Of a stretch of 64,000 bases of DNA, positions 1-8,268 are shown in pieces (within the stretch, counting starts at the first letter, position 1; every line of letters begins with the position of its first letter). The notes under the pieces were generated by a model. It had not been told where the DNA came from. It saw nothing but the letters and a program-made list of their open reading frames with translations, and made no database searches. Made by a program: the position numbers and the translations under genes. The DNA is from Brevibacillus massiliensis (GTDB lineage: Bacteria; Bacillota; Bacilli; Brevibacillales; Brevibacillaceae): positions 154,268 to 218,267 of the forward strand of contig NZ_HE978539.1 of the NCBI RefSeq assembly GCF_000311785.1, in the 5' to 3' direction.

Positions 1-60
1 TTTTTTTTGCCGCGGAAAAGAACCCATGCCTATATCTTCCTATCGGACTTCAAAATGAGG

Positions 61-180
61 CTTTTTCACAGGATAAGATAGGATGACTTCCTGAGACAGC
101 TTCCTTATCCTGCATGAAAAGCTTCCTATAAACAAGGACTCGACTACTTCTTCGAGAGGGCTTCAACCGAAGCTTTTCTT
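61..180 (+). repeat. Intergenic stem-loop repeat, copy A
   Basis: This composite non-coding repeat contains an imperfect hairpin (arms GGATAAG at 71-77 and CTTATCC at 104-110), a short CTCGA/TCGAG hairpin, and a terminator-like hairpin (GCTTC at 160-164, GAAGC at 169-173) followed by TTTTCTT. Related copies occur near 38107, 41550 and 48461. The first 60 bases hold no recognisable gene; the region lies upstream of the ABC export operon and may end transcription from a gene outside the window. Confidence 0.6.
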
Positions 181-280
181 AATAGATATTGCAAAATCTT
201 GTTACTTTTTGGAGGTTTGGCACGTCTATTCTATATGGAATGATACCAAATATTTTCAGCAAAAATTGAGGTGTGAACAA

Positions 281-982
281 ATGGCCAACGGAGTAGGCGA
301 ACTGGTGGTAAAAGGGGTGAACCACTCGTACGGGGCGGGAAAGTTACGGGTTCCGATTCTGTACGACATCCATTTGCACATTAAGAATGGAGAATTTGTG
401 GCGCTGTGCGGTACGTCCGGGTCGGGGAAGTCAACCCTGCTCAGCTTGCTGGCCGGCTTGATGAAGCCGGAGGATGGACAGATTTTTGTCAACGGCGAGG
501 AGATATCCCGCTACAGCGAAAACCAGTTATGCCAGTTTCGCCGCAGAAGCATGGGATTTGTCTTTCAATCGTTTAATCTGCTGCCCAATCTGACGGCACT
601 GGAAAATGTCGAGCTGCCCTTGATATTCGCCGGTGAAAGCATTCGCAGCAGGCGGAAAAGAGCAAAAGAAATGCTGGAACTGGTCGGGTTGGGTGAGCGC
701 ATCACCCACAAGCCAAACGAATTGAGCGGTGGACAGCAGCAGCGGGTCAGCATCGCGCGGGCTCTGGTAAACGCTCCGGGAATCGTCCTGGCCGACGAGC
801 CGACGGGTAACCTGGACAGTGCCACAGAAAAAGAGATCTTGCAATTGATGCGGCAGATGAACCGGGAACGGGGCACGACATATGTCATCGTCACACACGA
901 TCAGGAAGTGGCCCAACAGTCGGATCGCGTTATTTATATGCAGGACGGCAGAATTGTAGAAAAAGCAGAGAAGCCGGCGTGA
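281..982 (+). CDS. ABC transporter ATP-binding protein, MacB/LolD type
   Basis: This 233-residue ATPase should power the permease encoded next to it. Visible motifs are Walker A GTSGSGKST (residues 44-52), the Q-loop at Q96, signature LSGGQQQ (148-154), Walker B with DEPTGNLDS (about 168-180) and the switch His at 206. The LSGGQQQR and PTGNLD forms are typical of the MacB/LolD/FtsE branch. The ATG at 281 was chosen because GAGGTG precedes it by a normal spacing; the frame stays open to 209 without a better site. It is first of three same-strand genes (ATPase, permease, membrane-fusion protein). The cargo (antimicrobial peptide, lipid or drug) cannot be read from the sequence. Confidence 0.9.
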   Translation: MANGVGELVVKGVNHSYGAGKLRVPILYDIHLHIKNGEFVALCGTSGSGKSTLLSLLAGLMKPEDGQIFVNGEEISRYSENQLCQFRRRSMGFVFQSFNLLPNLTALENVELPLIFAGESIRSRRKRAKEMLELVGLGERITHKPNELSGGQQQRVSIARALVNAPGIVLADEPTGNLDSATEKEILQLMRQMNRERGTTYVIVTHDQEVAQQSDRVIYMQDGRIVEKAEKPA

Positions 983-1011
983 GCTTACACGGGTAAATGG
1001 GGTGCTAGAGA

Positions 1012-2484
1012 GTGAAACTGCTTGATTCATTGCGAATAGTTTGGCGGAATCTGTGGCGCATGAAGCTGCGGACCGCTCTGACGTCGGTTGGCGTCATGAT
1101 CGGGACGGCAGCGATTGTCGCGATGATTTCGCTTAGTCTGGGTTTAAAAGAGAATGCGGTAAAGAGCTTGGAGAACTGGGGAAGCCTCACGGAGATGGAG
1201 GTCGCTCCCAGCTACATGATGCCGGACCAGAAGACGATGAGGCCGCCTGACCAGATTAAGAAGCTGAATTCGACGGCAGTCCAGGAACTCAAGCAAGTGC
1301 CGGGAGTCAGCGCGGTCATGCCGACCAAGCAGTTGTACACCGACGTGACGTTAAAACTGGGCCGGCGCGAAGCCAACCTTCAACTGGTCGGAGTCGATGT
1401 GCAGGAGTCGAAGAATTACAAGAAAGAAGAGGTAGAGAAAGGAACGTATCTGGAAGGGCCGAAAAACGAGATTGTCGTCACGTATGAAGTGCCCCGGCAG
1501 ATGCGGGATGTGGAGAAAGAGCGGCGGGAAGCACGCAAGCGCGGTGCGAATAACGAATCCTCCGGCGGACGGGGCTTTTTTCCGGGCCCTGGCGGAGGGG
1601 AAGGCGAGGGCCAAACGGTTGTCGACATGGTCGGCAAGTCTGCCACATTGGTATTGACCAGAGAGTACTACATCGATAACGAACCGAAATTCGAACGGAA
1701 AGAGGTTCGGGTCAGAGTCGTCGGCCAACTGAAAAAAGAAGACCGAGGAAGATGGTGGGGCGGCAACACCGCTTATGTGCCAATGTCCTTGATCAATGAA
1801 CTGAATGAATGGGTCAACCAGGACGGCGGACGGGGCAGCTGGGGAATGTACGGGGATGATGAAGGCACCACCCGGATCAAGGACCGCAATCAAAAGAAAG
1901 AGATTGAATACGACACGATTACGGTGAAAGTGGCATCGCGCGAACAAGTGGAAGATACGGTCAAACGGATTCAAAACATCGGCTACGAGATTTACTCTCC
2001 TGCGGGCGCGCTTGAACAGATCAACCAATTCTTCTTCGTCGTGCAAATGATTCTGGGCGGGATTGCCGCCATCTCGCTGTTGGTCGCTTCTATCGGGATC
2101 GTCAATACGATGATCATGTCGATTTTGGAGCGGACGAAAGAGATCGGCATCATGAAGGTCATCGGCGCATCCGTCTACAACATACGCTGGCTGTTCCTGA
2201 TGGAATCGGGATTTATCGGATTGTTCGGCGGTTTTGCCGGGTTGGGCATCGCCTTTGGAGCGGTTGAACTGTTGAACTACCTTGGCCAAAACAGCGACTT
2301 CCTCAACCAGTTTGGCGGCGGCGGCCCCATGCCGGACAGTGGGCCGACAAAATTGGCCATCATCCCCTTGTGGCTGTCCGGGTTTGCAATCGGGTTTTCC
2401 TTCTTGATCGGTCTCATGGCGGGGATTTTTCCGGCGTTCCGGGCTTCGCGCCTCAGTCCGATGCAGGCAATTCGCTCTGAATAG
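1012..2484 (+). CDS. ABC transporter permease, MacB/FtsX family
   Basis: This 490-residue integral membrane protein starts at GTG and follows the ATPase after 29 bases. It has the MacB layout: one N-terminal membrane segment (about residues 22-46), a large extracytoplasmic region with a glycine-rich loop near residues 180-200, and three C-terminal membrane segments in the FtsX-type domain, which carries the family's ERTKEIGIMKVIGAS-like cytoplasmic turn. MacB-type permeases act as mechanotransmission devices rather than classical channels (family knowledge). The long charged loop after residue 160 is larger than in many homologues. The substrate is unknown. Confidence 0.88.
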   Translation: MKLLDSLRIVWRNLWRMKLRTALTSVGVMIGTAAIVAMISLSLGLKENAVKSLENWGSLTEMEVAPSYMMPDQKTMRPPDQIKKLNSTAVQELKQVPGVSAVMPTKQLYTDVTLKLGRREANLQLVGVDVQESKNYKKEEVEKGTYLEGPKNEIVVTYEVPRQMRDVEKERREARKRGANNESSGGRGFFPGPGGGEGEGQTVVDMVGKSATLVLTREYYIDNEPKFERKEVRVRVVGQLKKEDRGRWWGGNTAYVPMSLINELNEWVNQDGGRGSWGMYGDDEGTTRIKDRNQKKEIEYDTITVKVASREQVEDTVKRIQNIGYEIYSPAGALEQINQFFFVVQMILGGIAAISLLVASIGIVNTMIMSILERTKEIGIMKVIGASVYNIRWLFLMESGFIGLFGGFAGLGIAFGAVELLNYLGQNSDFLNQFGGGGPMPDSGPTKLAIIPLWLSGFAIGFSFLIGLMAGIFPAFRASRLSPMQAIRSE

Positions 2485-2534
2485 TCTTGTCGCATAACGA
2501 AGATATCAAGGTTGAAAATGGGGAGAAAAGAGAA

Positions 2535-4052
2535 ATGAACAAGAAAAAGTGGATCATCATTTCAGCGATCGCGATTGTATTGGCAGGAGGCGGAGTGTTC
2601 GGCTGGAAGTATCTCAAATCCGGTGAGGCGGTGCAAGAGGAGCCGATGGGGCCGCCAGAGATGCCTACCATTGCGGTAGATGTGGGTGAAGTGAAGAAGA
2701 CGATTTACGCTACCGGTACCGTTGAGGCAAAAGCGCGGGAAGAGGTAAATCCCGAGACAAGCGGAAAAGTGAAGGATGTGCTGGTAAAAGAAGGACAGCA
2801 CGTGAAGAAAGGGGACGTGCTGTTTACGCTGGACAGTGATGACGCCGCCCTGGAACTGCAAAAACTGGAATTGAACTTGCAGCGGATCAACAAGGATTTG
2901 AAAGAAATCAAAGAGAAAAAAGACAAGATCGTCGCCGATAAAGCGGGTAGAGTAAAAGAGGTGTTGGTCAAAGAAGGCGATGAAGTCTCGAAGGAAACCA
3001 TCATCGCGAAATTGACAAACCCCAACTATCTCAAAATAACAGGGAACTTCACGTCGTACGAGGTGGAGCACGTAAAAGTGGGGCAGAAAGCTAGAGTCTT
3101 CTTGTCCGGCCCGATGTTGTACATTGACGGAACAGTGACGAAGGTGGACCTGATCGGGAAGAAAGAAGACGGTTTTTCCGGAATGCATGAGATCGAAGTC
3201 CAGGTGAAAAAAGAAGGCTTCATGTACGCCAATGAAAAGGCTGTCATCGAACTGACCGGGACCGACGGGCTTCTCTTTACCAGTGTGGGTGAAGCGAAAT
3301 TTGAATTGCCGGACGACATTGAAGTCACGGCCGGCACCAGCGGGAAAGTAGCCAAGGTCCTGATCAAAGAAGATGATGACGTCAAGGAAAACCAGACGCT
3401 GGTGACGATGGATGTCTCCGCTCAGGAAATGGAGCTGCAGGAAAAGGAGCTGGCGCTGAAAGAATCCCTGCTTTCACTGGAGCAAAAGAAGCGGGATCTG
3501 GAGAAGAGCCAAGTAACGGCGCCGATCAGCGGGGAAGTGACGAAGGTGAACGTCAAGGCCGGCGAAACGAAGAACTCGTCCGAACCGGCAGTCGTCGTGA
3601 TGGATACCTCGGCCGTCTATTTTAAGGCGCATGTCGACGAGATCGATTTTCCGGCGATTCAGGTCGGGCAGACCGTTGATGTCTACATTACCGCCTTTGG
3701 CAACCAGCCTTTCCACGGCAAGGTAGTGGAACTGCCCAAAGAAGGCACCAAGCAGGATCGTTCCGTCCGCTTTGAAGTGAAGGTCGAATTGGAGAATAAT
3801 GGGAAGTTGAGTCACGGCATGACGGGTGACTGTGATATCAACATCAGCCAAAAGGACAATGTCCCGCGCCTGCCGGTCAATGCCGTAGAGGTCATGGAAG
3901 AGGGAAAAGGCACCGTCATGGTCAAAGATCCGCAAACCGGGGAGCCGGTTCCAAAAGACGTGGAGATCGGCATCGAGGGTGCCGAGTATGTCGAGATCAT
4001 CAGCGGGCTTTCACCCGGCGACGAAGTCATCATGATGGACGGACAGTTTTAA
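2535..4052 (+). CDS. HlyD/MacA-type membrane-fusion (adaptor) protein
   Basis: The product (505 residues from the ATG at 2535) has an N-terminal membrane anchor (about residues 6-24) and then extracytoplasmic lipoyl/barrel-sandwich and beta-barrel domains. Lipoyl-type half-motifs recur four times (GKVKDVLVKEGQHVKKGDVL, GRVKEVLVKEGDEV, GKVAKVLIKEDDDV, GEVTKVNVKAGE), so the module appears duplicated; a usual MacA has one pair. A short coiled coil (about residues 305-330) joins the second pair. The frame opens at a TTG at 2487, but the ATG with an upstream GGGGAG fits better. In a Gram-positive cell the protein would pass cargo into the wall space. It closes the three-gene operon and is followed by a terminator. 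Confidence 0.85.
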   Translation: MNKKKWIIISAIAIVLAGGGVFGWKYLKSGEAVQEEPMGPPEMPTIAVDVGEVKKTIYATGTVEAKAREEVNPETSGKVKDVLVKEGQHVKKGDVLFTLDSDDAALELQKLELNLQRINKDLKEIKEKKDKIVADKAGRVKEVLVKEGDEVSKETIIAKLTNPNYLKITGNFTSYEVEHVKVGQKARVFLSGPMLYIDGTVTKVDLIGKKEDGFSGMHEIEVQVKKEGFMYANEKAVIELTGTDGLLFTSVGEAKFELPDDIEVTAGTSGKVAKVLIKEDDDVKENQTLVTMDVSAQEMELQEKELALKESLLSLEQKKRDLEKSQVTAPISGEVTKVNVKAGETKNSSEPAVVVMDTSAVYFKAHVDEIDFPAIQVGQTVDVYITAFGNQPFHGKVVELPKEGTKQDRSVRFEVKVELENNGKLSHGMTGDCDINISQKDNVPRLPVNAVEVMEEGKGTVMVKDPQTGEPVPKDVEIGIEGAEYVEIISGLSPGDEVIMMDGQF

Positions 4053-4089
4053 TCAAATCTTGCTTTCCGAACGCCGTTATTCAATGCAG

Positions 4090-4127
4090 ACACCCACGGT
4101 CTCAGACGGGGAGACCGTGGGTGTTTG
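4090..4127 (+). terminator. Hairpin terminator between convergent genes
   Basis: A perfect 14-bp stem (4090-4103 with 4111-4124) and a 7-base loop separate the export operon from the convergent aldehyde dehydrogenase. The following T-run is short, but the stem may stop transcription from both sides. Confidence 0.7.
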
Positions 4128-4133
4128 TGCGCT

Positions 4134-5612
4134 TTAAGAACGTTTTTGGAACCAGCCGGTCGGGGCAACCTCCAGATTGACGTTGATCTGTTTGACCTCC
4201 AAGTACTCATCCAGCCCGTATGTGCCCAGTTCGCGGCCGATCCCGCTCTGCTTGTATCCGCCCCAGGGAGCTTCGTTGAATGTGGGGTGATAGGTGTTGA
4301 TCCAGGTGATGCCAGCCCGCAATTTGCGGATGACGCGATGGGCTTTTGCCACATCGGAGGTGAATACAGCCCCGGCGAGCCCGTACTTCGTCCCGTTGGC
4401 CAGGCGGATCGCTTCCTCTTCTGTCCGGAAGGTCTGGATGACGAGGACAGGGCCAAAGATTTCTTCCTGAACGATTTTCATTTCGGGAGTCGTATCGGTG
4501 AAGATGGTAGGCTCTATAAAAAAGCCCTTGTCCAAGCCGTTTTCCGTCATTCTCCTGCCTCCGGTAAGGAGTGTTGCCCCTTCTTTTTTGCCTACTTCGA
4601 TGTAGGAGAGGACGCGATTCATGTGTTCTTCGGAGATAAGCGGACCCATCTCGGTCGACTCGTCGGTGCCGGGACCTACGACGATTTGCTTGGCTCGGGC
4701 GACCAACTCGGGAACAAAGCGATCATACAGGCTCTCTTCGAGGATCAGCCGGGAACCCGCGGAGCAGACTTCGCCTTGATTGGCAAAAATAGCGTACAGG
4801 GCATAATCGACCGCTGTCTCGAAGTCGGCATCGGCAAATACGATATTCGGAGATTTTCCTCCCAGCTCAAGCCCCACTTTTTTCACCGTATCGGCAGCAG
4901 CCTTCATGATGGCGATACCGGTCTCCGTGCCGCCGGTAAATGCCACCATGTCCACCAGTGGATTTCGCGCCATTTCTGCCCCGACCGTCTCGCCTGCTCC
5001 CAGGACCAGATTGACGACTCCCGGAGGAAATCCGACGCGATCGATCAATTCGAACAGCTTGATCAAAGACAGCGGAGTCTGCTCGGCCGGCTTGATCACG
5101 ACGGTACAGCCGGCAGCGATGGCAGGGGCGATTTTCTGTGTAGCCATGACCAGCGGATAATTCCAGGGAATGATTTGGCTGACGACCCCAACAGGTTCGC
5201 GAACGACCATCGCCTGTATCTGATCGGGGACGTCATACGTCTGGCCGTGCGGTTTGGTAGCCAGTCCGGCGAAATAGCGAAACTGATTGACGGCGTCGGA
5301 TACATCGTAACGCGATTCGCGAAGCGGCTTGCCGTTGTTCAAGGTGTCCAACTGGGCAAATTCTTCTGCGTTCTCTTCCAGCAGATCCGCCAACCGATAG
5401 AGCAAAGCGGCGCGATTCCGAGCCTTGCTGTCGATCCAGCCGTCTTCGTCAAAGGCCCGTCTGGCTGCTTCGATGGCGGCGACCGCATCTGCGGTGGAGC
5501 CTTCCGCCACAGTCGCAATCACTTCGCCGGTAGCCGGGTTGATGACGTCCCTGGTCTCGTTCGTTGAACCGGGCACCCATTTGCCGTCAATATACATCTT
5601 TTGTGCTTCCAC
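4134..5612 (-). CDS. gbsA: Betaine-aldehyde dehydrogenase-like NAD(P)-dependent aldehyde dehydrogenase
   Basis: This 492-residue enzyme oxidises an aldehyde to the carboxylate with NAD(P)+. The catalytic set is visible: N151 in PWNYP, K174 in KPAEQTP, E249 in LELGGK and nucleophile C283 in GEVCSAGSR. The C-terminal segment HPTFNEAPWGGYKQSG and the overall sequence resemble Bacillus GbsA, which makes glycine betaine from betaine aldehyde. No choline dehydrogenase (gbsB) or choline importer lies nearby, so a broader aldehyde substrate (DhaS-like) is possible. The GTG start at 5612 has AAGGAG about nine bases upstream. An inverted repeat upstream may be an operator. Confidence 0.88.
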   Translation of the reverse strand: MEAQKMYIDGKWVPGSTNETRDVINPATGEVIATVAEGSTADAVAAIEAARRAFDEDGWIDSKARNRAALLYRLADLLEENAEEFAQLDTLNNGKPLRESRYDVSDAVNQFRYFAGLATKPHGQTYDVPDQIQAMVVREPVGVVSQIIPWNYPLVMATQKIAPAIAAGCTVVIKPAEQTPLSLIKLFELIDRVGFPPGVVNLVLGAGETVGAEMARNPLVDMVAFTGGTETGIAIMKAAADTVKKVGLELGGKSPNIVFADADFETAVDYALYAIFANQGEVCSAGSRLILEESLYDRFVPELVARAKQIVVGPGTDESTEMGPLISEEHMNRVLSYIEVGKKEGATLLTGGRRMTENGLDKGFFIEPTIFTDTTPEMKIVQEEIFGPVLVIQTFRTEEEAIRLANGTKYGLAGAVFTSDVAKAHRVIRKLRAGITWINTYHPTFNEAPWGGYKQSGIGRELGTYGLDEYLEVKQINVNLEVAPTGWFQKRS

Positions 5613-5718
5613 TGCGATTCACTCCTTCTCCATGTTTTCCCTGCTGTACTCCATAGTGATCGAATACACGATCAGCTCGATAACCTGTGTCTATCTCCCC
5701 CAAATATAAGAGAGTCAG

Positions 5719-5734
5719 GACTGAAAATTCAGTC
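5719..5734. promoter_or_regulatory. Inverted repeat upstream of the aldehyde dehydrogenase
   Basis: GACTGA and TCAGTC are separated by four bases. On the minus strand a TATATT box (5742-5747) lies just upstream, so the palindrome would sit at or just after the transcription start, a position suited to a repressor. No -35 match is convincing and the binding protein is unknown. Confidence 0.4.
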
Positions 5735-5799
5735 TGATTAGAATATACCATATCGCAGCTGAAAAATGCCCAAAAGAAAGGCGGTTTTAGGCCGATTGG

Positions 5800-6519
5800 C
5801 TAACGCAAGGGATGAATGGGGCCGACCAGAGCATGCACTCCTTTGGAGTAATGCAGGAGAGCCGGCTTGCCGAGCGGAGTATCCAGCAGTCCATCGGCCA
5901 GGGTATTGCGGCCGATATGTGCTTCTGCAGCGTGCAGCTTCCACGGATCGTGATACACCTCGGCCCAGTAGACGCACTTGGTCCGGGGGTGCTTGCTGTA
6001 CAGGACGTAACGCTCCATCAGCCAGTGCTCGATGGTACCTGCTTGTGCAGCAAAAGGAATGGAGGCAGGGCGGTAACAGCCGTCAAAGCATGTAGAAAAA
6101 GCGTCAGATGGCGTCCTTCTGCTGTGGACGATAATTTCCTGCCCATTTTGTCGAAAGGATATCTTCGCCTTGTGGTAGGGAAGGTGGTACCAAAGCTTGC
6201 CCATCTCTACGACCAGTGGATCGGAAGCGTCCAGCGTAATAAAAAAAATGCCGGGCCGACGGTGAGATTTTACATACGTTCTCAGGTTGATCTCCGGGAA
6301 TGTTGAAAAATATGGTATTTCGGCGAACACTTTTAACCGGATCCCGCTCATGAGAAAAGGGATAATGCTGATCCACGCCTGTCCGTCAAACGTATCCACT
6401 TCCAATTCGTCGGGAACCAGTCTCCGAATGCAGTCAACCGAGACAGGCCAGTGCGCGAAGAGGAGGTGTTCCCAGGTTTGAGTCATGATCCATTTTTGAT
6501 TGAAGGTAAATAAACCCAT
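5800..6519 (-). CDS. DUF2071 family protein (YqjF-like)
   Basis: The product is 239 residues from the ATG at 6519 and belongs to the DUF2071 (YqjF) group, related to the acetoacetate-decarboxylase-like fold; biochemical function is unknown. Family hallmarks are the start WIMTQTWEHLLFAHWPV, the LVPDELEVDTFDGQAW segment, and a later YFSTFPEINLRTYV stretch. The frame continues upstream to 6723, overlapping the next gene, but those 68 extra residues are low-complexity and lie inside the neighbour's coding sequence, so the shorter form is preferred. It sits 38 bases downstream of the glutamate-synthase-like gene and is probably co-transcribed with it. Confidence 0.8.
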   Translation of the reverse strand: MGLFTFNQKWIMTQTWEHLLFAHWPVSVDCIRRLVPDELEVDTFDGQAWISIIPFLMSGIRLKVFAEIPYFSTFPEINLRTYVKSHRRPGIFFITLDASDPLVVEMGKLWYHLPYHKAKISFRQNGQEIIVHSRRTPSDAFSTCFDGCYRPASIPFAAQAGTIEHWLMERYVLYSKHPRTKCVYWAEVYHDPWKLHAAEAHIGRNTLADGLLDTPLGKPALLHYSKGVHALVGPIHPLR

Positions 6520-6557
6520 TTGAAACCAGCCCCCTGATATCGAATCGAGCTGTCTGC

Positions 6558-8081
6558 CTAGGATTGCTGTTTGGAGCTGCTTTGCACTTGCTTTCGCAGC
6601 GCAAGCCACTTTTTCGGTATTCCGGTGCCTTGGCGTTTGCGAGCGGCCTTGCTGTCCTGGCCGCTTCCGGTTGGTTGATGCGGCTCGTAAGCTAGCGGAA
6701 TTTTTGTCACTTTGCTTGTCCATTCATCCAAGGCTGCCAGGTCGTCAGTGCCCACTTCTTGCAGCGAATGTTTGCCCATGGCGCGAATGGCAACCTTCAT
6801 TTCCTCCACAAAAGAAATCAAAAAATTTTTCAAATAACCGGCAGCTTCGTCAACATCGAATTCGTCCTTCATGCTGCCGGGGTAAAACGCGAGCTGGGTC
6901 GGAGGTTCCCAGGGAATCGCTTTTGTGACCTGATCGTGAGTCATTGCCCACAGCAAAGATGTCCCCAGATAGATGCCATCGGCTCCCATCGCGAGTGCCT
7001 TCAGACACTCTCCAGGATTGGAGTAACCCCCTCCGGTCAAAAAGGTAATCTTGCCTTTCATCTGCCGCTTTTTAAGATATTGGGTCGCGCGAGCCAGAGC
7101 GTAGACGCTGGGCAGCCCAAAGTCGTCCTCCAGAATAGGCGCGCCGCCTTTCGTTCCCGCCTGGCTTCCGTCCAAGCTGATAAAATCGACTCCGGCCTGT
7201 ATGGCGATTTCCAAATCCTCTTCCAATCTGTTGCTGGCACACATTTTTATCCCGATCGGCACACCGCCGGTAATGCTCCGCAGCCGGTCAACCAGGCGGC
7301 CAAGGTCCTCCGGCTGGTTGATCTCTTCGTGGCGCGAGGGGATTACAACTACTTCTTCATCCTCAACGTTCAGGATCTTGGCTGCCCTGCCCTGGATATA
7401 CTCGCGGGGAATTATGCTCGCGGCGGCAACGGTCGCCCCTTGTCCGATGTGAATTTCGATCGCGTCGGCCTGCTTGAGAATTTCCGGTTCTTTCGACCAG
7501 TGAGCCGAGTTGTACTGCAAGATATAATACTTGGCATTTGCCCTGTCTTCCGGAAGAAACCCGCCCTCACCGGAATTGGTAGAGGTCCCGACAGCAGCCG
7601 TTCCTTTCGCAATCGCCACTTTTACTTTTTCGCTGACGCCGATTCCGTAGCCCATGGCGGCGGCCATGATCGGAATGTCCAGGCGCAGCGGTTTTTTGGC
7701 CGTGGGTCCGATCGTGATGCTCATGTCGACTTCGGCGTACTCGTGGGCCGGCATGACGGCCAACTGGGCGGGAGAGAACACCAGACCGTCCAGATTTAAA
7801 AATTTGCGCGGACTCCCGAACGGCCTTTCAATGATACCTCCGGAGGCTGCACGCAGACTGTTTTCGATGACGGCTCCGGGGCCTGTTCTCGTCACAGCGG
7901 TGACCACTTCCCAAATATTGGTTGAATAGCGGTCTGACATCAATCTTTTGGTGAAGATCCCGACGAGCCATTTGATAAAGGGACGGGCAAACAGAAAGGC
8001 CAAGCCCCCCGCTACCAGAATGGCGAAAAACGCACCTGTAAAGGAACCGGCGACAAACAGCATCCAGTTGATCTTGAACAA
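6558..8081 (-). CDS. Glutamate synthase-related FMN-binding protein, membrane-anchored
   Basis: This 507-residue protein has an N-terminal hydrophobic segment (about residues 6-35) followed by the FMN/[3Fe-4S]-type barrel of glutamate synthase (GltB domain 2), including GIKMCASNRLEEDLEIAIQAG, FISLDGSQAGTKGGAP and LAMGADGIYLGTSLLWAM. The amidotransferase and GltD parts are absent, as in the stand-alone YerD-like group; ferredoxin-dependent glutamate synthesis has been proposed for such proteins but is not settled. The start is a TTG at 8081 with AAGGGGGA about nine bases upstream. The C-terminal tail (residues 470-507) is polar and low in complexity. Confidence 0.8.
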   Translation of the reverse strand: MFKINWMLFVAGSFTGAFFAILVAGGLAFLFARPFIKWLVGIFTKRLMSDRYSTNIWEVVTAVTRTGPGAVIENSLRAASGGIIERPFGSPRKFLNLDGLVFSPAQLAVMPAHEYAEVDMSITIGPTAKKPLRLDIPIMAAAMGYGIGVSEKVKVAIAKGTAAVGTSTNSGEGGFLPEDRANAKYYILQYNSAHWSKEPEILKQADAIEIHIGQGATVAAASIIPREYIQGRAAKILNVEDEEVVVIPSRHEEINQPEDLGRLVDRLRSITGGVPIGIKMCASNRLEEDLEIAIQAGVDFISLDGSQAGTKGGAPILEDDFGLPSVYALARATQYLKKRQMKGKITFLTGGGYSNPGECLKALAMGADGIYLGTSLLWAMTHDQVTKAIPWEPPTQLAFYPGSMKDEFDVDEAAGYLKNFLISFVEEMKVAIRAMGKHSLQEVGTDDLAALDEWTSKVTKIPLAYEPHQPTGSGQDSKAARKRQGTGIPKKWLALRKQVQSSSKQQS

Positions 8082-8206
8082 ACCAAAGATCCCCCTTGTA
8101 AAGGATTATGAGGGATAAAGCAAATTAGCACCCTTTTCCAGTTTATTTTGCCGGCCTGGCGCCGGATGTATTCATATTGGATTAGAACACCGCAACGGCT
8201 ATTCGG

Positions 8207-8237
8207 TGAATCAAATGAAGCCTGATTAGGAATGATA
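8207..8237 (+). promoter_or_regulatory. Possible sigma-G-type promoter of the ger operon
   Basis: TGAATC (8207-8212) and AATGATA (8231-8237) are 18 bases apart and resemble the forespore sigma-G consensus (TGAATA, 17-18, CATACTA), ending 31 bases before the start codon. Germinant receptor operons are normally sigma-G dependent; the match here is partial. Confidence 0.4.
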
Positions 8238-8268
8238 GCAGTAAAAAGTGACAAAAGAGGGTGGGAAT

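Noticed and set aside
4125-5567. Long plus-strand frame opposite the aldehyde dehydrogenase gene
   Set aside because: It is a mirror of a high-GC coding gene; it has no ribosome site and no protein-family features, while the minus strand encodes a complete enzyme.
6520-6723. N-terminal extension of the DUF2071 gene
   Set aside because: The extra codons lie within the glutamate-synthase-like gene and have no similarity to the family start.
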